A DNA stretch of 31,711 nt from a virus. The notes below the pieces were generated by a model. That model saw only the letters and a list, made by a program, of their open reading frames with translations. It did not search any database and was not told the origin of the DNA. The stretch lies in IMG/VR virus record IMGVR_UViG_3300006071_001944, positions 1 to 31,711 of that record. One strand, given 5' to 3'. A program made the translations under genes and the position numbers. Positions 1-7,623 of this stretch are shown here, piece by piece. Within the stretch, counting starts at the first letter, position 1. Each line of letters opens with the position of its first letter.

Positions 1-1
1 A

Positions 2-1243
2 GGCCTAAATAATACTGTAGCTACTCCTGTTGGCGTTTCACAGGGTTATGAGGTATCTGCTCAAACCTTGCAAATGTTGATAGATAGCAGCAGATTACAA
101 AGACCTTCAACATTTGATTTATATGAACTTACAGGCGGTACTATACTTGCTATTATTCTTATTGTTGCTGCTTGTTGCTTGGGGTATATCCTAAATGGTA
201 TACTAATTATAGTTGCTTTATGTGCACCCTATTTTATTGGATTAAACCAATTTAACACTCACGGATATCTCCTAGATTATACTTGGCCTACTTTAGCAGT
301 ACTACTACCCTGGGTAGGAGCTTTATTCTTTAGATTTGTACAAGAATTTAAGTTAAAACAGCAAATAAAGAAACAATTCGGTACATATCTGTCCCCTGCA
401 ATGGTCGAAAAGTTGCAAGAAAATCCAGACTTACTGAAATTAGGCGGAGATAGTAGAGAGTTATCTATTATGTTTACTGATGTTAGAGGTTTTACCACTA
501 TATCAGAACACTACGGTAAAGACGTACAAGGTTTAACAAAGATAATGAATCGGTATATGACTGCTATGACTAAAGCCATATTAGATAACAATGGCACATT
601 AGACAAATACATAGGAGATGCTCAAATGGCTTTTTGGAATGCACCATTAGACGATAAAGAGCATGCATTAAATGCATTGAAAACTGCAATGATAATGTTA
701 AATAATTTAGATGAGTTTAATAAGGAGATTGCTAAAGAAGGTGTCCCATCGTTCGGAATGGGTCTTGGGATCAACACAGACACTGTTGTTGTTGGTAATA
801 TGGGTAGTAGCCAGCGCTTTGATTACACTTGCTTGGGCGATGGAGTCAATCTCGCGTCGCGTTTGGAGGGGCAGTCAAAACCTTACGAGGTAAAGATTGT
901 AATTGGTCCTAAGACGTACGAGTACGTAAAAGACAAATACAAGTGCTTTGAACTAGATTGTATTGCTGTTAAAGGTAAGAAAGAAGGGGTAAAAATCTAC
1001 ACTGTATCCCAGAACAACTTTATTACAATGGAAAAACCTCATGTAGGTAGAATACATGATGGGTTTTTATTAGATTATAGAGCACAAAATTGGGACAACG
1101 CTATACAGTTAGCAAAGTCATTAATAACCTATAACCCCGAACTAGCTCACTATTACGAAAATATGATAGAAAGAATTAATGAGCTTAGAAACAGTAATTT
1201 ACCTGCAGACTGGGACGGCGTGTTTAGAGCAACTTCAAAATAA
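2..1243 (+). CDS. CHASE2-type class III adenylyl cyclase, 5' end cut by window edge
   Basis: Makes a cyclic nucleotide, most likely cAMP from ATP, at the inner membrane. The frame is open back to base 2, and residues before the first in-window start (TTG at 68) read like the end of a CHASE2 sensor (NTVATPVGV...GYEVSAQ), so the gene begins outside the window. Numbering from base 2: about three membrane segments at residues 45-112, the linker FGTYLSPAMVEKL, then the catalytic domain. Metal-binding aspartates are D160 (FTDVRGFT) and D206 (KYIGDAQMAFW). The purine-selecting pair is K202 and T276 (FDYTCLGD), the Lys/Thr pair of class IIIb adenylyl cyclases. The transition-state Asn and Arg are present in VNLASRLEG. 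The tail (YRAQNWDNAIQLAK...ADWDGVF) is typical of CHASE2 cyclases. All catalytic positions are intact. It is a plus-strand gene converging on the minus-strand oxygenase 3 bp away. A phage cyclase of this type is unusual. Confidence 0.93.
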   Translation, partial: GLNNTVATPVGVSQGYEVSAQTLQMLIDSSRLQRPSTFDLYELTGGTILAIILIVAACCLGYILNGILIIVALCAPYFIGLNQFNTHGYLLDYTWPTLAVLLPWVGALFFRFVQEFKLKQQIKKQFGTYLSPAMVEKLQENPDLLKLGGDSRELSIMFTDVRGFTTISEHYGKDVQGLTKIMNRYMTAMTKAILDNNGTLDKYIGDAQMAFWNAPLDDKEHALNALKTAMIMLNNLDEFNKEIAKEGVPSFGMGLGINTDTVVVGNMGSSQRFDYTCLGDGVNLASRLEGQSKPYEVKIVIGPKTYEYVKDKYKCFELDCIAVKGKKEGVKIYTVSQNNFITMEKPHVGRIHDGFLLDYRAQNWDNAIQLAKSLITYNPELAHYYENMIERINELRNSNLPADWDGVFRATSK

Positions 1244-1246
1244 CAG

Positions 1247-2014
1247 TTACATTATTTTACGCTCTCCCCCTATATAATTTATATTAACAACCGCTCTAAA
1301 ATCATTTTTTTTAGGTAAGCCTGCAGCATGCACATACCGAGCATTAAAAACAACCAACCTACCTCTTTTTGGTGACACCTTAGCCTTTAATGTAAGTTTG
1401 GGTTTTATACCTGGTTTAATATAGTCTTGATACGTTTGATTAAAGATATAAGTATCCCCGTCAGAATCGTTAATATAATAAACACCTATCATTGCATTAG
1501 AAGGCATATCTTCAACATTATTGTCAATGTGCGGGGCGCTATATAAAGCAGTAGTTGTTACTCTAGGTACTAAGTTTATTTTTACTCTCCCTAAACCTAT
1601 AACTACATGCGGTAGAGCGGTTAACAGTGGCATTATGTTTTCTAAAAGTGGCGATAAAATTAAGTTTTTCGGAGCATTATCTTGTTGTACTGACGGATTA
1701 AAACTATTTATTACTTCTTTAAGAGTTCTATTAAATATACCATGAACAAATTGCGGTGCTGCAGCACTATTTTCTAACCACCCTGAACTTTCCATATCTG
1801 AATGATATTTTTTTACGTTATTTACGTAGTTAGCCCCGCTATATACCGCGTCTGTTAATAAAGTATACGAAAGAGTATTAGTCGGGCTTAATATTGTGTT
1901 TTCAATTCTAACTTGAACTTCTGTAGGTAGTACATCATCAATAACAATAAAATCATTAATGTTATTATTTGTTTTTAACAATTTAGAGTTTATTACTTTT
2001 TTATTACTAGACAT
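1247..2014 (-). CDS. 2OG-Fe(II) oxygenase family protein
   Basis: Predicted non-haem iron dioxygenase of 255 residues that would hydroxylate an unknown substrate using 2-oxoglutarate and O2. The iron-binding triad is visible as H162-x-D164 (SAPHIDNN) and H229 (ARYVHAAGLP). R240 (DFRAVVNINY) is placed to bind 2-oxoglutarate. The order and spacing (HxD, then RGRLVVFNARYVH, then RxVVNINY) match oxygenases common in marine T4-like phages. The N-terminal third is not recognised. It is separate in sequence from the prolyl-4-hydroxylase-like oxygenase at 10022-10678, so the phage has two such enzymes. The substrate cannot be read from sequence. Confidence 0.85.
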   Translation of the reverse strand: MSSNKKVINSKLLKTNNNINDFIVIDDVLPTEVQVRIENTILSPTNTLSYTLLTDAVYSGANYVNNVKKYHSDMESSGWLENSAAAPQFVHGIFNRTLKEVINSFNPSVQQDNAPKNLILSPLLENIMPLLTALPHVVIGLGRVKINLVPRVTTTALYSAPHIDNNVEDMPSNAMIGVYYINDSDGDTYIFNQTYQDYIKPGIKPKLTLKAKVSPKRGRLVVFNARYVHAAGLPKKNDFRAVVNINYIGGERKIM

Positions 2015-2068
2015 ATATATTATATATTAATAAGCTGAAGTAAATCAACCTACACTATATAAAATCAG

Positions 2069-2509
2069 TTAAGACTGAACATCGTAAAATTGTTTAGTGT
2101 CAGCACATCCCCATACAAAATAACCTGCTTGATAAAAGATTGAAGTAAAAGTATATCCTACTGCTTTAGCAGATGAAATAACGTTGTTAATATATGTACC
2201 GTTTCTAGCCATATTACCAAGATACGTCCAACCAATTGTTTGGCATTCATTACCGTTAAGGGGTTTACCCATAAAACTATTAATTTCACTTGTAAGAAAA
2301 GCAGTATCTGCCGGCGTAGGTGGTGTTGTATTATTGAGATTTTGTATGCCGGTGATATTAATATTTACACCAGTAGAAGTTACATCACGTGTAAAACTGA
2401 CTTTATAAAATGCACCTGGTGAAGTATCAGTAGTTAATGCATTGTAATGATAAGCATTACCACCATCTGAAATATAAGACTCTAAAAGATTGTGTGAATG
2501 GGCGTCCAT
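2069..2509 (-). CDS. Hypothetical protein, possibly structural
   Basis: A 146-residue protein I do not recognise. It is rich in Asn, Thr, Gly and aromatic residues, has no signal peptide or membrane segment, and has two cysteines (NECQTIGW and VWGCADT). This composition resembles the phage fibre-type proteins at the other end of the window, so a small virion or tail-associated role is possible. A perfect TATAAATA octamer lies six bases before its ATG, suggesting late expression. Function unknown. Confidence 0.7.
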   Translation of the reverse strand: MDAHSHNLLESYISDGGNAYHYNALTTDTSPGAFYKVSFTRDVTSTGVNINITGIQNLNNTTPPTPADTAFLTSEINSFMGKPLNGNECQTIGWTYLGNMARNGTYINNVISSAKAVGYTFTSIFYQAGYFVWGCADTKQFYDVQS

Positions 2510-2515
2510 ATTATA

Positions 2516-2523
2516 TATTTATA
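2516..2523 (-). promoter_or_regulatory. T4-type late promoter octamer
   Basis: Reads TATAAATA on the minus strand, an exact match to the T4 late-promoter consensus. Six bases separate it from the ATG of the 146-residue protein, so a transcript starting at the usual distance would have almost no leader. Confidence 0.6.
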
Positions 2524-2563
2524 AACCGTATTATTAGATAGTATATGTTTTAAAAATAAACTA

Positions 2564-2968
2564 TTACCATTTACCAACAGGGCATTTAGTAGCTTCTAAT
2601 TTAACTTTAGTAGCCATAAAACATCCACATTTTGTACATCTTATTGAATTTTTTTCTAGAAAGTCACAACTTAAACATATAACTAATCTTTTACCTGCAA
2701 CATCCTGCGAAGCCATGATATGACCACTTTGCATAGCGTGTTTAGCTACATCACTAGCTGATTTGGCTAAATTACTTGCCATTTGCATCATGGAAGGCAT
2801 ACTTTGACCGGGTTGTGTATCATGAGGCCTGAAATTCACAGGACCTTGTGTATTAGGAGGTCTCGGTAAAGGTATAGGTGCTGATAGAGTAGCAATACTC
2901 GGTATAGTGTTGCTTGGTACAGCACCAGACAAAGGTGGTGGAAATCCAGGTAGGTTTGCTTTGTTCAT
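2564..2968 (-). CDS. Small protein with C-terminal zinc ribbon
   Basis: 134 residues. The first 60 are Pro-rich and probably unstructured (PGFPPPLSG, PIPLPRPP), the middle (60-88) is likely helical, and the last 37 carry a six-cysteine motif: C98, C101, C111, C114, C116 and C129, in the pattern CLSC...CTKCGCFM...KCPVGKW. Four of these would bind one zinc ion. The ending CPxGKW with a CxxCGC core recurs in small proteins of marine T4-like phages, function unknown. It may bind nucleic acid or a protein partner. The N-terminal part looks unrelated to the usual family and may be a fused linker. Confidence 0.8.
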   Translation of the reverse strand: MNKANLPGFPPPLSGAVPSNTIPSIATLSAPIPLPRPPNTQGPVNFRPHDTQPGQSMPSMMQMASNLAKSASDVAKHAMQSGHIMASQDVAGKRLVICLSCDFLEKNSIRCTKCGCFMATKVKLEATKCPVGKW

Positions 2969-2974
2969 AAAGTT

Positions 2975-2982
2975 TATTTACT
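2975..2982 (-). promoter_or_regulatory. Late-promoter-like octamer
   Basis: Reads AGTAAATA on the minus strand, six bases before the ATG of the zinc-ribbon protein. It matches the TAAATA core repeated before many genes here. Confidence 0.45.
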
Positions 2983-2993
2983 ACTTTATTAAA

Positions 2994-3323
2994 TTATGAT
3001 GTTGGGTATGGTAATCCACCGTCTACAGCAGCACTAACTTGATTTGTAATAACGTAATTTGCCCACGGTACTACAGGTATATTATAAATAAATCCAGGTA
3101 TATTAGCACCACCTGCAGAAGCATAACCTACTGTTGTAGTAAGAGGTGGTACATCGCTGTCAGTGCTAGCGATAACTTGACCGTAATACGCACCTGATAA
3201 TCCACCTGTTACATTAAGAGTTACAGGCGTACGATCACCACAGTTACGGTAAGTTACTGATAGTCTACCGTTACCAGCACCAGCAGTACCACCATAATAT
3301 AAATCATATCTTGAACAAGCCAT
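2994..3323 (-). CDS. Hypothetical protein with Cys/Tyr beta module
   Basis: 109 residues rich in Gly, Ser, Thr and Tyr, likely all-beta. It opens with a pattern C-x(2)-Y-x-L-Y-Y followed about 20 residues later by VTYRNCGD. The same arrangement opens the 1294-residue protein (C-x(2)-Y-x-I-N-Y ... YTYTDCYG) and resembles the last domain of the 738-residue protein. It is therefore probably a small virion or fibre-associated protein built from the same module. No catalytic motif, signal peptide or membrane segment is seen. A late-promoter-like octamer precedes it. Confidence 0.72.
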   Translation of the reverse strand: MACSRYDLYYGGTAGAGNGRLSVTYRNCGDRTPVTLNVTGGLSGAYYGQVIASTDSDVPPLTTTVGYASAGGANIPGFIYNIPVVPWANYVITNQVSAAVDGGLPYPTS

Positions 3324-3330
3324 ATATGAT

Positions 3331-3338
3331 TATTTACT
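3331..3338 (-). promoter_or_regulatory. Late-promoter-like octamer
   Basis: Reads AGTAAATA on the minus strand, seven bases before the ATG of the 109-residue protein. Confidence 0.45.
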
Positions 3339-3363
3339 AATTACGTACGTATTTTAGATTCTT

Positions 3364-3690
3364 TTACTTACGTTTAGTTGACTTACTTGCTTCAGGTTGT
3401 GGTTCTGGTTTAGTTTGAGTTTTATCATTACCAACTATTCTATAAACTACGTTACCTCTTGCATCTTGAGAAGATAGCTCAGCTAAAGGATAGTATTTAC
3501 GTACAGTTGAAGCTATTTTATCAAAAACAGCCTGTGCATGCCCCCACACTTCTAGTCCTTGTTGAGGTTTGTTTTTCAATAATGCGCTATAGTTAATTGA
3601 AATATACATAACATTGTCATTATGATTTTTATACGCAATTTTGCACTTATTCGTAGCTAGTATCTTTGCTAAGTTTGAATTTGGTATCAT
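3364..3690 (-). CDS. Hypothetical protein
   Basis: 108 residues, not recognised. The first 90 look like a small mixed alpha/beta domain. The last 20 are a charged, Pro/Lys-rich tail (KPEPQPEASKSTKRK) that is probably disordered. No cysteine pairs, membrane segments or catalytic motifs are apparent. It is followed on the minus strand by the 109-residue beta module and preceded by the HAD phosphatase, with short gaps, so it is probably co-transcribed. Confidence 0.68.
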   Translation of the reverse strand: MIPNSNLAKILATNKCKIAYKNHNDNVMYISINYSALLKNKPQQGLEVWGHAQAVFDKIASTVRKYYPLAELSSQDARGNVVYRIVGNDKTQTKPEPQPEASKSTKRK

Positions 3691-3719
3691 ATTGTAATTT
3701 ACTAATATAAGAACTTATT

Positions 3720-4283
3720 TCAACTTTTAATAGTGTTAATTATATCCGTTAAATCACTTTGCGTAAATCCGTTTCCTTTATACCCATCAAATTCTTTAAC
3801 TTTAATATATTCAGCAGTACCGTACTTTTTAATAAATGCAATCTTTTCAAAATTGTCTTGAACATCTAAATCATCAATAAGAAAATTCTTACCTTTAGCT
3901 AATTTAGGGGTTTTATATTTCCAGTTTTTTACATATTCTCTATCGAATATTTTATCTTCAGTAAATCCAAAATTAAAAACTCGGTTCATTGTGTTTGCAT
4001 AGTCTTTAGCAGCTCTTGTGAGCATATAAACGTGACCAATTTCTTTTAACGCAAACAATAGTTCTTTAGCGCCAGGCCTCAATACTGTATAATACGTTGC
4101 TTTATATGGCACTACAACAACTTTTACGGGTGTATCAGCATAATCTTCACCTGGTGTAGGTTTCTTAAACTCTATTTCATGTAGTTCAATATGGCCCCTA
4201 TCTTTAGTGAATGGCACCATACCGAGAGTATGAATTAGGGTTTCATCCAAATCAATAAACGTATTAATTATTTCTCTACTCAT
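3720..4283 (-). CDS. HAD-superfamily phosphatase, SCP/FCP1 (NIF)-like
   Basis: 187-residue predicted phosphatase. Motif I is D11-L-D13-E-T15 within FIDLDETLIHT, very close to the DLDETLVH signature of the small CTD phosphatase/NLI-interacting-factor branch. D11 would be the nucleophile and D13 the acid/base. Motif II is the Thr in YMLTRA after LRPGAKELLFALKE, the RPG...L pattern of that branch. The later KGKNFLIDDLD supplies motif III Lys and the motif IV acidic pair. Nearly the whole length is the domain, with about 50 residues inserted between motifs I and II. In phages such proteins may dephosphorylate proteins or nucleic-acid ends. The substrate is unknown. It ends in TGA, showing that TGA is a normal stop codon here. 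Confidence 0.85.
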   Translation of the reverse strand: MSREIINTFIDLDETLIHTLGMVPFTKDRGHIELHEIEFKKPTPGEDYADTPVKVVVVPYKATYYTVLRPGAKELLFALKEIGHVYMLTRAAKDYANTMNRVFNFGFTEDKIFDREYVKNWKYKTPKLAKGKNFLIDDLDVQDNFEKIAFIKKYGTAEYIKVKEFDGYKGNGFTQSDLTDIINTIKS

Positions 4284-4288
4284 TTATT

Positions 4289-4296
4289 TATTTATA
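4289..4296 (-). promoter_or_regulatory. T4-type late promoter octamer
   Basis: Reads TATAAATA on the minus strand, five bases before the ATG of the HAD phosphatase. This is the second exact consensus match in the window. Confidence 0.6.
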
Positions 4297-4330
4297 ATAT
4301 AGTGGTTTACAAAAAAAGCAATAAAAAAAA

Positions 4331-4405
4331 TTCTCACCCTCGGGATTGCTATGCAATCTTTTTATTGTAAGTTGATGAAGACAGAACGAATAATGAGGGT
4401 GAGAA
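4331..4405. repeat. Nested inverted repeat upstream of endonuclease remnant
   Basis: An 11-bp perfect inverted repeat (TTCTCACCCTC at 4331-4341, GAGGGTGAGAA at 4395-4405) encloses a second hairpin (GATTGC at 4344-4349, GCAATC at 4353-4358, loop TAT) followed by TTTTTATT. It lies between divergent genes, the HAD phosphatase (-) and the endonuclease remnant (+). On the plus strand the inner hairpin plus T-run is terminator-like. The outer arms could fold an RNA leader that hides the GAGG in the right arm. Confidence 0.55.
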
Positions 4406-4521
4406 CAGTAAATATTTACGATGAAACAGAACAATATCAATTATCTGATACCTGAAGTTTAGTAAATAATAAACACCATACACGCTGGTTTCAACGTATA
4501 TATAATGCGCATCCGAGCTGG

Positions 4522-4974
4522 GTGTGGACTGTTGAATTATTGCAAGAAGTAGTATTAGCGAATGATTGGTTATTGCTTATTGAACAAGAATATCTTGATG
4601 TGCATTATAATACTATTAAATGTATGAATGCCAACCCTTATGCTATTAAGCCACCAAGCGGTTTAGGTAAACATTATTCTATAAAAACACGCAATAAAAT
4701 AGGTGCTGCATTAAGAGGTAGAATACCTTGGAATAAGAATAAAATATGCCCTTCAATAAGCGCCACTTTAACAGGTAAACCTGGTAGAAATAAAGGTAAA
4801 AAATATATATTCACACATACTGTATATGGTACTCATCATATAACAGGCTTACCTAATATAATAAAAATGTTTCCTGAACTTAAACTTAATGCTACTGGTT
4901 TTCGTTTTTTATTAAAAAATAAAACAAAGCAACTTAACTATAAAGGCTGGCGTGTAAGTTTGGTTAAATCTTAA
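4522..4974 (+). pseudogene. Homing endonuclease remnant with NUMOD3 motifs
   Basis: 150 residues from a GTG at 4522. Residues 51-66 (HYSIKTRNKIGAALRG) are a NUMOD3 DNA-binding motif, with a second degenerate copy near GKPGRNKGKKY. The segment EQEYLDVHYN...MNANPYA resembles the end of a GIY-YIG-type nuclease domain. Coding-like sequence continues upstream in the same frame (NNKHHTRWFQRIYNA) until a TGA at 4453-4455, with further open frame back to an ATG at 4393. No catalytic GIY-YIG or HNH core is visible. It therefore looks like a 5'-damaged homing endonuclease that has lost its nuclease centre. It is a lone plus-strand insertion in a minus-strand array and overlaps the next gene tail to tail by 11 bp, as expected for a mobile endonuclease gene. 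It could still make a DNA-binding protein. Confidence 0.65.
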
Positions 4975-5512
4975 GAGGACATTGACATCTGTCATAATGA
5001 AGACAACCATTACACTCGTCATCCAAATAAATATTTGGACGTAAACAAGCCTCTTTAGTTACCTCTTCAATATTAAGAGGTACATTTTCAGTTGTTTTGA
5101 AGTAGTCTGGTTTGCCAGTCCAAGGATAGACTCTTACTTTTTCTATTTCTCCGTCACTATTGATAGTGGTGGTGGTAGATTCTGCGTGTGAAGCTAAACG
5201 TTTACGCCTGATTTTTTTAGGTGCGTTTGGATGTGGTTTTAACTTAACGTTTATCTTAGGTAGCTTATTGTTCTTGCACTTAGAAGCCATATCTCTAATC
5301 TGCTCTGCAGTATAACCAGCTGCCAAGTACTTCTTAGTCTCTCTGGTAATGTACTCTTTTACAAAGCGTTCTTGACTACCACCATAGTTATCTTGAATAT
5401 TCTTTTTAAAATATTCAATCGGTGCAAATGTCTTAGCACCAGAGATTGCATCTACAGGGTACACGTATTTGCCGCATTTAGATACGGCAATAAGATTAGG
5501 ATCAATGTTCAT
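4964..5512 (-). CDS. Hypothetical protein with C-terminal Cys cluster
   Basis: 182 residues, not assigned. The middle is very basic (KPHPNAPKKIRRKRL), followed by a Thr-rich stretch. The C-terminus holds C156, C167, C170, C176 and C178 in the pattern CLRP...CNGCLHYDRCQC, which could bind zinc or an iron-sulfur cluster. Basic linker plus cysteine knot would suit nucleic-acid or protein binding. ATG start, with about 37 bases to the upstream neighbour. Confidence 0.75.
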   Translation of the reverse strand: MNIDPNLIAVSKCGKYVYPVDAISGAKTFAPIEYFKKNIQDNYGGSQERFVKEYITRETKKYLAAGYTAEQIRDMASKCKNNKLPKINVKLKPHPNAPKKIRRKRLASHAESTTTTINSDGEIEKVRVYPWTGKPDYFKTTENVPLNIEEVTKEACLRPNIYLDDECNGCLHYDRCQCPLKI

Positions 5513-5549
5513 AGTTACAGTATGGTACCGTAACAGTTAATGTGCAAGC

Positions 5550-5792
5550 TTATTGTTGCTTTGGGGCGCCTGAGCCATTACGACGTTCCATAGTGAACTC
5601 TGTAGGCTGTGAAAAATAATGCGCTGTAGAAGTGTCAGGTGAAAGACTACTGCTTTTGCCTGGTAACTTACTATGTATATTGTGTAGTACCTTAAGCGCT
5701 GTAACTGCACGTTTAATTTTCTTACGATAAGAAGGGGAATTAAACATCTTAAGCATTTCTGGATGTAGTTTACCTTGATTTATGTTTGCCAT
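5550..5792 (-). CDS. Hypothetical small basic protein
   Basis: 80 residues, not recognised. The N-terminal half is basic and likely helical (YRKKIKRAVTALKVLHNIH). The C-terminal half is rich in Ser, Thr, Pro and Gln and probably disordered. It starts eight bases after the stop of the 132-residue protein, so the two are probably co-transcribed. Confidence 0.62.
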   Translation of the reverse strand: MANINQGKLHPEMLKMFNSPSYRKKIKRAVTALKVLHNIHSKLPGKSSSLSPDTSTAHYFSQPTEFTMERRNGSGAPKQQ

Positions 5793-5799
5793 AATTTTT

Positions 5800-6198
5800 T
5801 TATATTTTAAAAGTTTTTTTATCGTTAATATTAATTCTATGTGTTAAATAGTACGCTAACATTCTAACATTATCTTTTGTATACGCCACTAAATCGTGAT
5901 ATATTACACCTTGTTCTTCAATAAACTCGTCATCAAAACCTTCTGTTTCTAAACGTTTTATTTCCCCTATGTTAACAATAGTTGCCTGAGCACTGTTATG
6001 ATTAAAATCAGGAAACACAATAATCATTCCTAATTCAGATGTAACTGTATTTTGACGTGCTGCTTGAGTTTTATCTAAACTGGTAATCTCTGTAGTTATT
6101 ACATCTATGTCCGAATTGTAGTTATACTCTTTCGCAACATCAATAATATCTGCTGTAAAATCTTTTACAGCATTATCTACTTTTTCGTTTATCTTCAT
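5800..6198 (-). CDS. Hypothetical protein
   Basis: 132 residues, acidic, with a likely alpha/beta fold. No catalytic or metal motif, signal peptide or membrane segment is evident. It has no cysteine. ATG start at 6198. Function unknown. Confidence 0.68.
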   Translation of the reverse strand: MKINEKVDNAVKDFTADIIDVAKEYNYNSDIDVITTEITSLDKTQAARQNTVTSELGMIIVFPDFNHNSAQATIVNIGEIKRLETEGFDDEFIEEQGVIYHDLVAYTKDNVRMLAYYLTHRININDKKTFKI

Positions 6199-6238
6199 GT
6201 GTGGTTAATTATAACCTATTGAAGATAAAAATCAAGAC

Positions 6239-6448
6239 CTATGCGTACGTATTAGTAGATATACCACCTGGGTTAACAGAGTGTGCTACTTCTCCTTCAG
6301 GTGTAATTACCTTAAGGGCAGTAGCATCATTGTGGTTTCTTTTGTTCTCACAAAAATTAATAGCAGTTTCGAGAGAATGAAACACATATTCAACAGTATG
6401 CAATATACCGTCTTTCCATTTATGTTTTTGTACTTTATGTATGCCCAT
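6239..6448 (-). CDS. Hypothetical small protein
   Basis: 69 residues, not recognised. A basic N-terminus (MGIHKVQKHKWKDG) precedes a short alpha/beta segment. The gene starts eight bases after the glycosyltransferase stop codon, so they probably share a transcript. Confidence 0.6.
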   Translation of the reverse strand: MGIHKVQKHKWKDGILHTVEYVFHSLETAINFCENKRNHNDATALKVITPEGEVAHSVNPGGISTNTYA

Positions 6449-6456
6449 GGTAGTTT

Positions 6457-7524
6457 TTAGTTAAAATATTTATACCAAATATCTTTAGTTTTAGAGGTGT
6501 ATTCAGTTAAAGAATGTTGGTATTGTAAAATGTTCTCTGTTGGGTATTTATATGTATAATATAATGCGTGTGATATGCTTTTACTGTCAGTAGGGTTAGC
6601 TGTAAAATTGGTAATATTAGAAGTACTATCCATTAACCAAGGTATTTCATTACTACCAACTAATGGTACACCTTGACTGATTAAATCTGCACCAACAATG
6701 TTAAAAGTTTCAGAAAAACTAACTTGTAAACCTATATCCATTTGAGCACATATTGATATAAATTCTTCTCTAGGTACCCAAGTATGTTTAACTAATTGAT
6801 GGCCTTGAGATGTTAAATGTTGAAACAACCCTTGCAAGTTGTGCATAACCGGTTCACCTTTCATTTCTATTCTTCCAGCGTTTATATGAAAACGTAACTT
6901 TTTATTAATACTACTAGCAAAATCTAAAGCACCAAACGCTTGTACTAAATGGTTTTTTAATAATCTTACTGCTCCAAAACAAGCTATATCGATAGTATCT
7001 TTGTCATAGTTAAACTCTTTAGTTTTATAGTCTTGTGGGTAGTAATTTGGCAAATAAATTATTTTATTATCAATTGCATTGTTAGATAATTTTTTAGTCG
7101 ATTTTGCATATAATTTAATTTCTCCTAACATTCTTGGTGCATTACATGCTATTACTATATTTTTATAAGTTAAATAATCCCCTACCCAATCCATTGCCAT
7201 ACCTTCTCCTGCCATAAAAGGCATTTCACTGTGTAATCGTATAATCCACTTTACATCAGGGTGTAATTTTTGTAATACGCTAAATTTAGAAGGCACTACC
7301 CATAAAGCTTCAATAACAACATGTGTAGGTTTATATTGTGTAACTTCTCTATCTATATCATTATTATCAATAACGACAACCATTTTCGATTCTAAACCAT
7401 GATTAACGAGCATGTCGTTCATGAATTTAGCAGAATTATAAAGACCGGTACTCAGCCCAATATGTGAGTGTGTTGCTGCGTTAAAGTCTTCTCTCCGTTT
7501 GAGTATGAAAAGTGTACGTGACAT
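6457..7524 (-). CDS. GT-B glycosyltransferase, GT4-like
   Basis: 355-residue predicted sugar transferase. The C-terminal half has the retaining GT-B donor-site pattern: CFGAVRLLKNH near residues 182-192 resembles the conserved 'G....KN' strand, and S271-E272-T273-F274-N-I-V-G-A-D280 followed by LISQGVPLVGS is the E-x7-E/D motif region that binds the nucleotide sugar. The N-terminal half is a variable acceptor-binding domain. There is no membrane segment or signal peptide, so it is probably cytoplasmic. It could glycosylate DNA bases, virion proteins or host glycans. The nearby Pro/Thr-rich fibres, oxygenases and a second glycosyltransferase make virion decoration plausible but not shown. Confidence 0.82.
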   Translation of the reverse strand: MSRTLFILKRREDFNAATHSHIGLSTGLYNSAKFMNDMLVNHGLESKMVVVIDNNDIDREVTQYKPTHVVIEALWVVPSKFSVLQKLHPDVKWIIRLHSEMPFMAGEGMAMDWVGDYLTYKNIVIACNAPRMLGEIKLYAKSTKKLSNNAIDNKIIYLPNYYPQDYKTKEFNYDKDTIDIACFGAVRLLKNHLVQAFGALDFASSINKKLRFHINAGRIEMKGEPVMHNLQGLFQHLTSQGHQLVKHTWVPREEFISICAQMDIGLQVSFSETFNIVGADLISQGVPLVGSNEIPWLMDSTSNITNFTANPTDSKSISHALYYTYKYPTENILQYQHSLTEYTSKTKDIWYKYFN

Positions 7525-7598
7525 TTTAAAGTGGATTTATGTAATTAATTTATACTTACCTATGAGTTGATTTTTAACAGGTCTATATTATATTTTTT

Positions 7599-7606
7599 TG
7601 TAAATA
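7599..7606 (+). promoter_or_regulatory. Late-promoter-like octamer
   Basis: Reads TGTAAATA on the plus strand, 17 bases before the chosen ATG of the glycine-zipper protein. It supports a start at 7624 rather than an upstream one. Confidence 0.4.
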
Positions 7607-7623
7607 TTATTATATCATATCAT

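Noticed and set aside
2-1243. Cyclase as host DNA at a prophage boundary
   Set aside because: No integrase, attachment repeat or tRNA is seen, and the gene is 3 bases from a phage-type oxygenase gene; most of its codon use is like the neighbours. An assembly join cannot be excluded without reads.
4453-4455. TGA read as tryptophan (alternative genetic code) in the endonuclease gene
   Set aside because: The HAD phosphatase and the DenV-like gene end in TGA at sensible places, and all other genes read normally with the standard code.
7566-7590. Sigma-70 promoter (TTGATT with TATATT) before the glycine-zipper gene
   Set aside because: Spacing between the boxes is about 11 bases, too short, and AT-rich sequence gives many chance matches.
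7567-7623. Longer N-terminus for the glycine-zipper protein
   Set aside because: The extra residues would precede a perfect signal peptide and include the promoter-like octamer.
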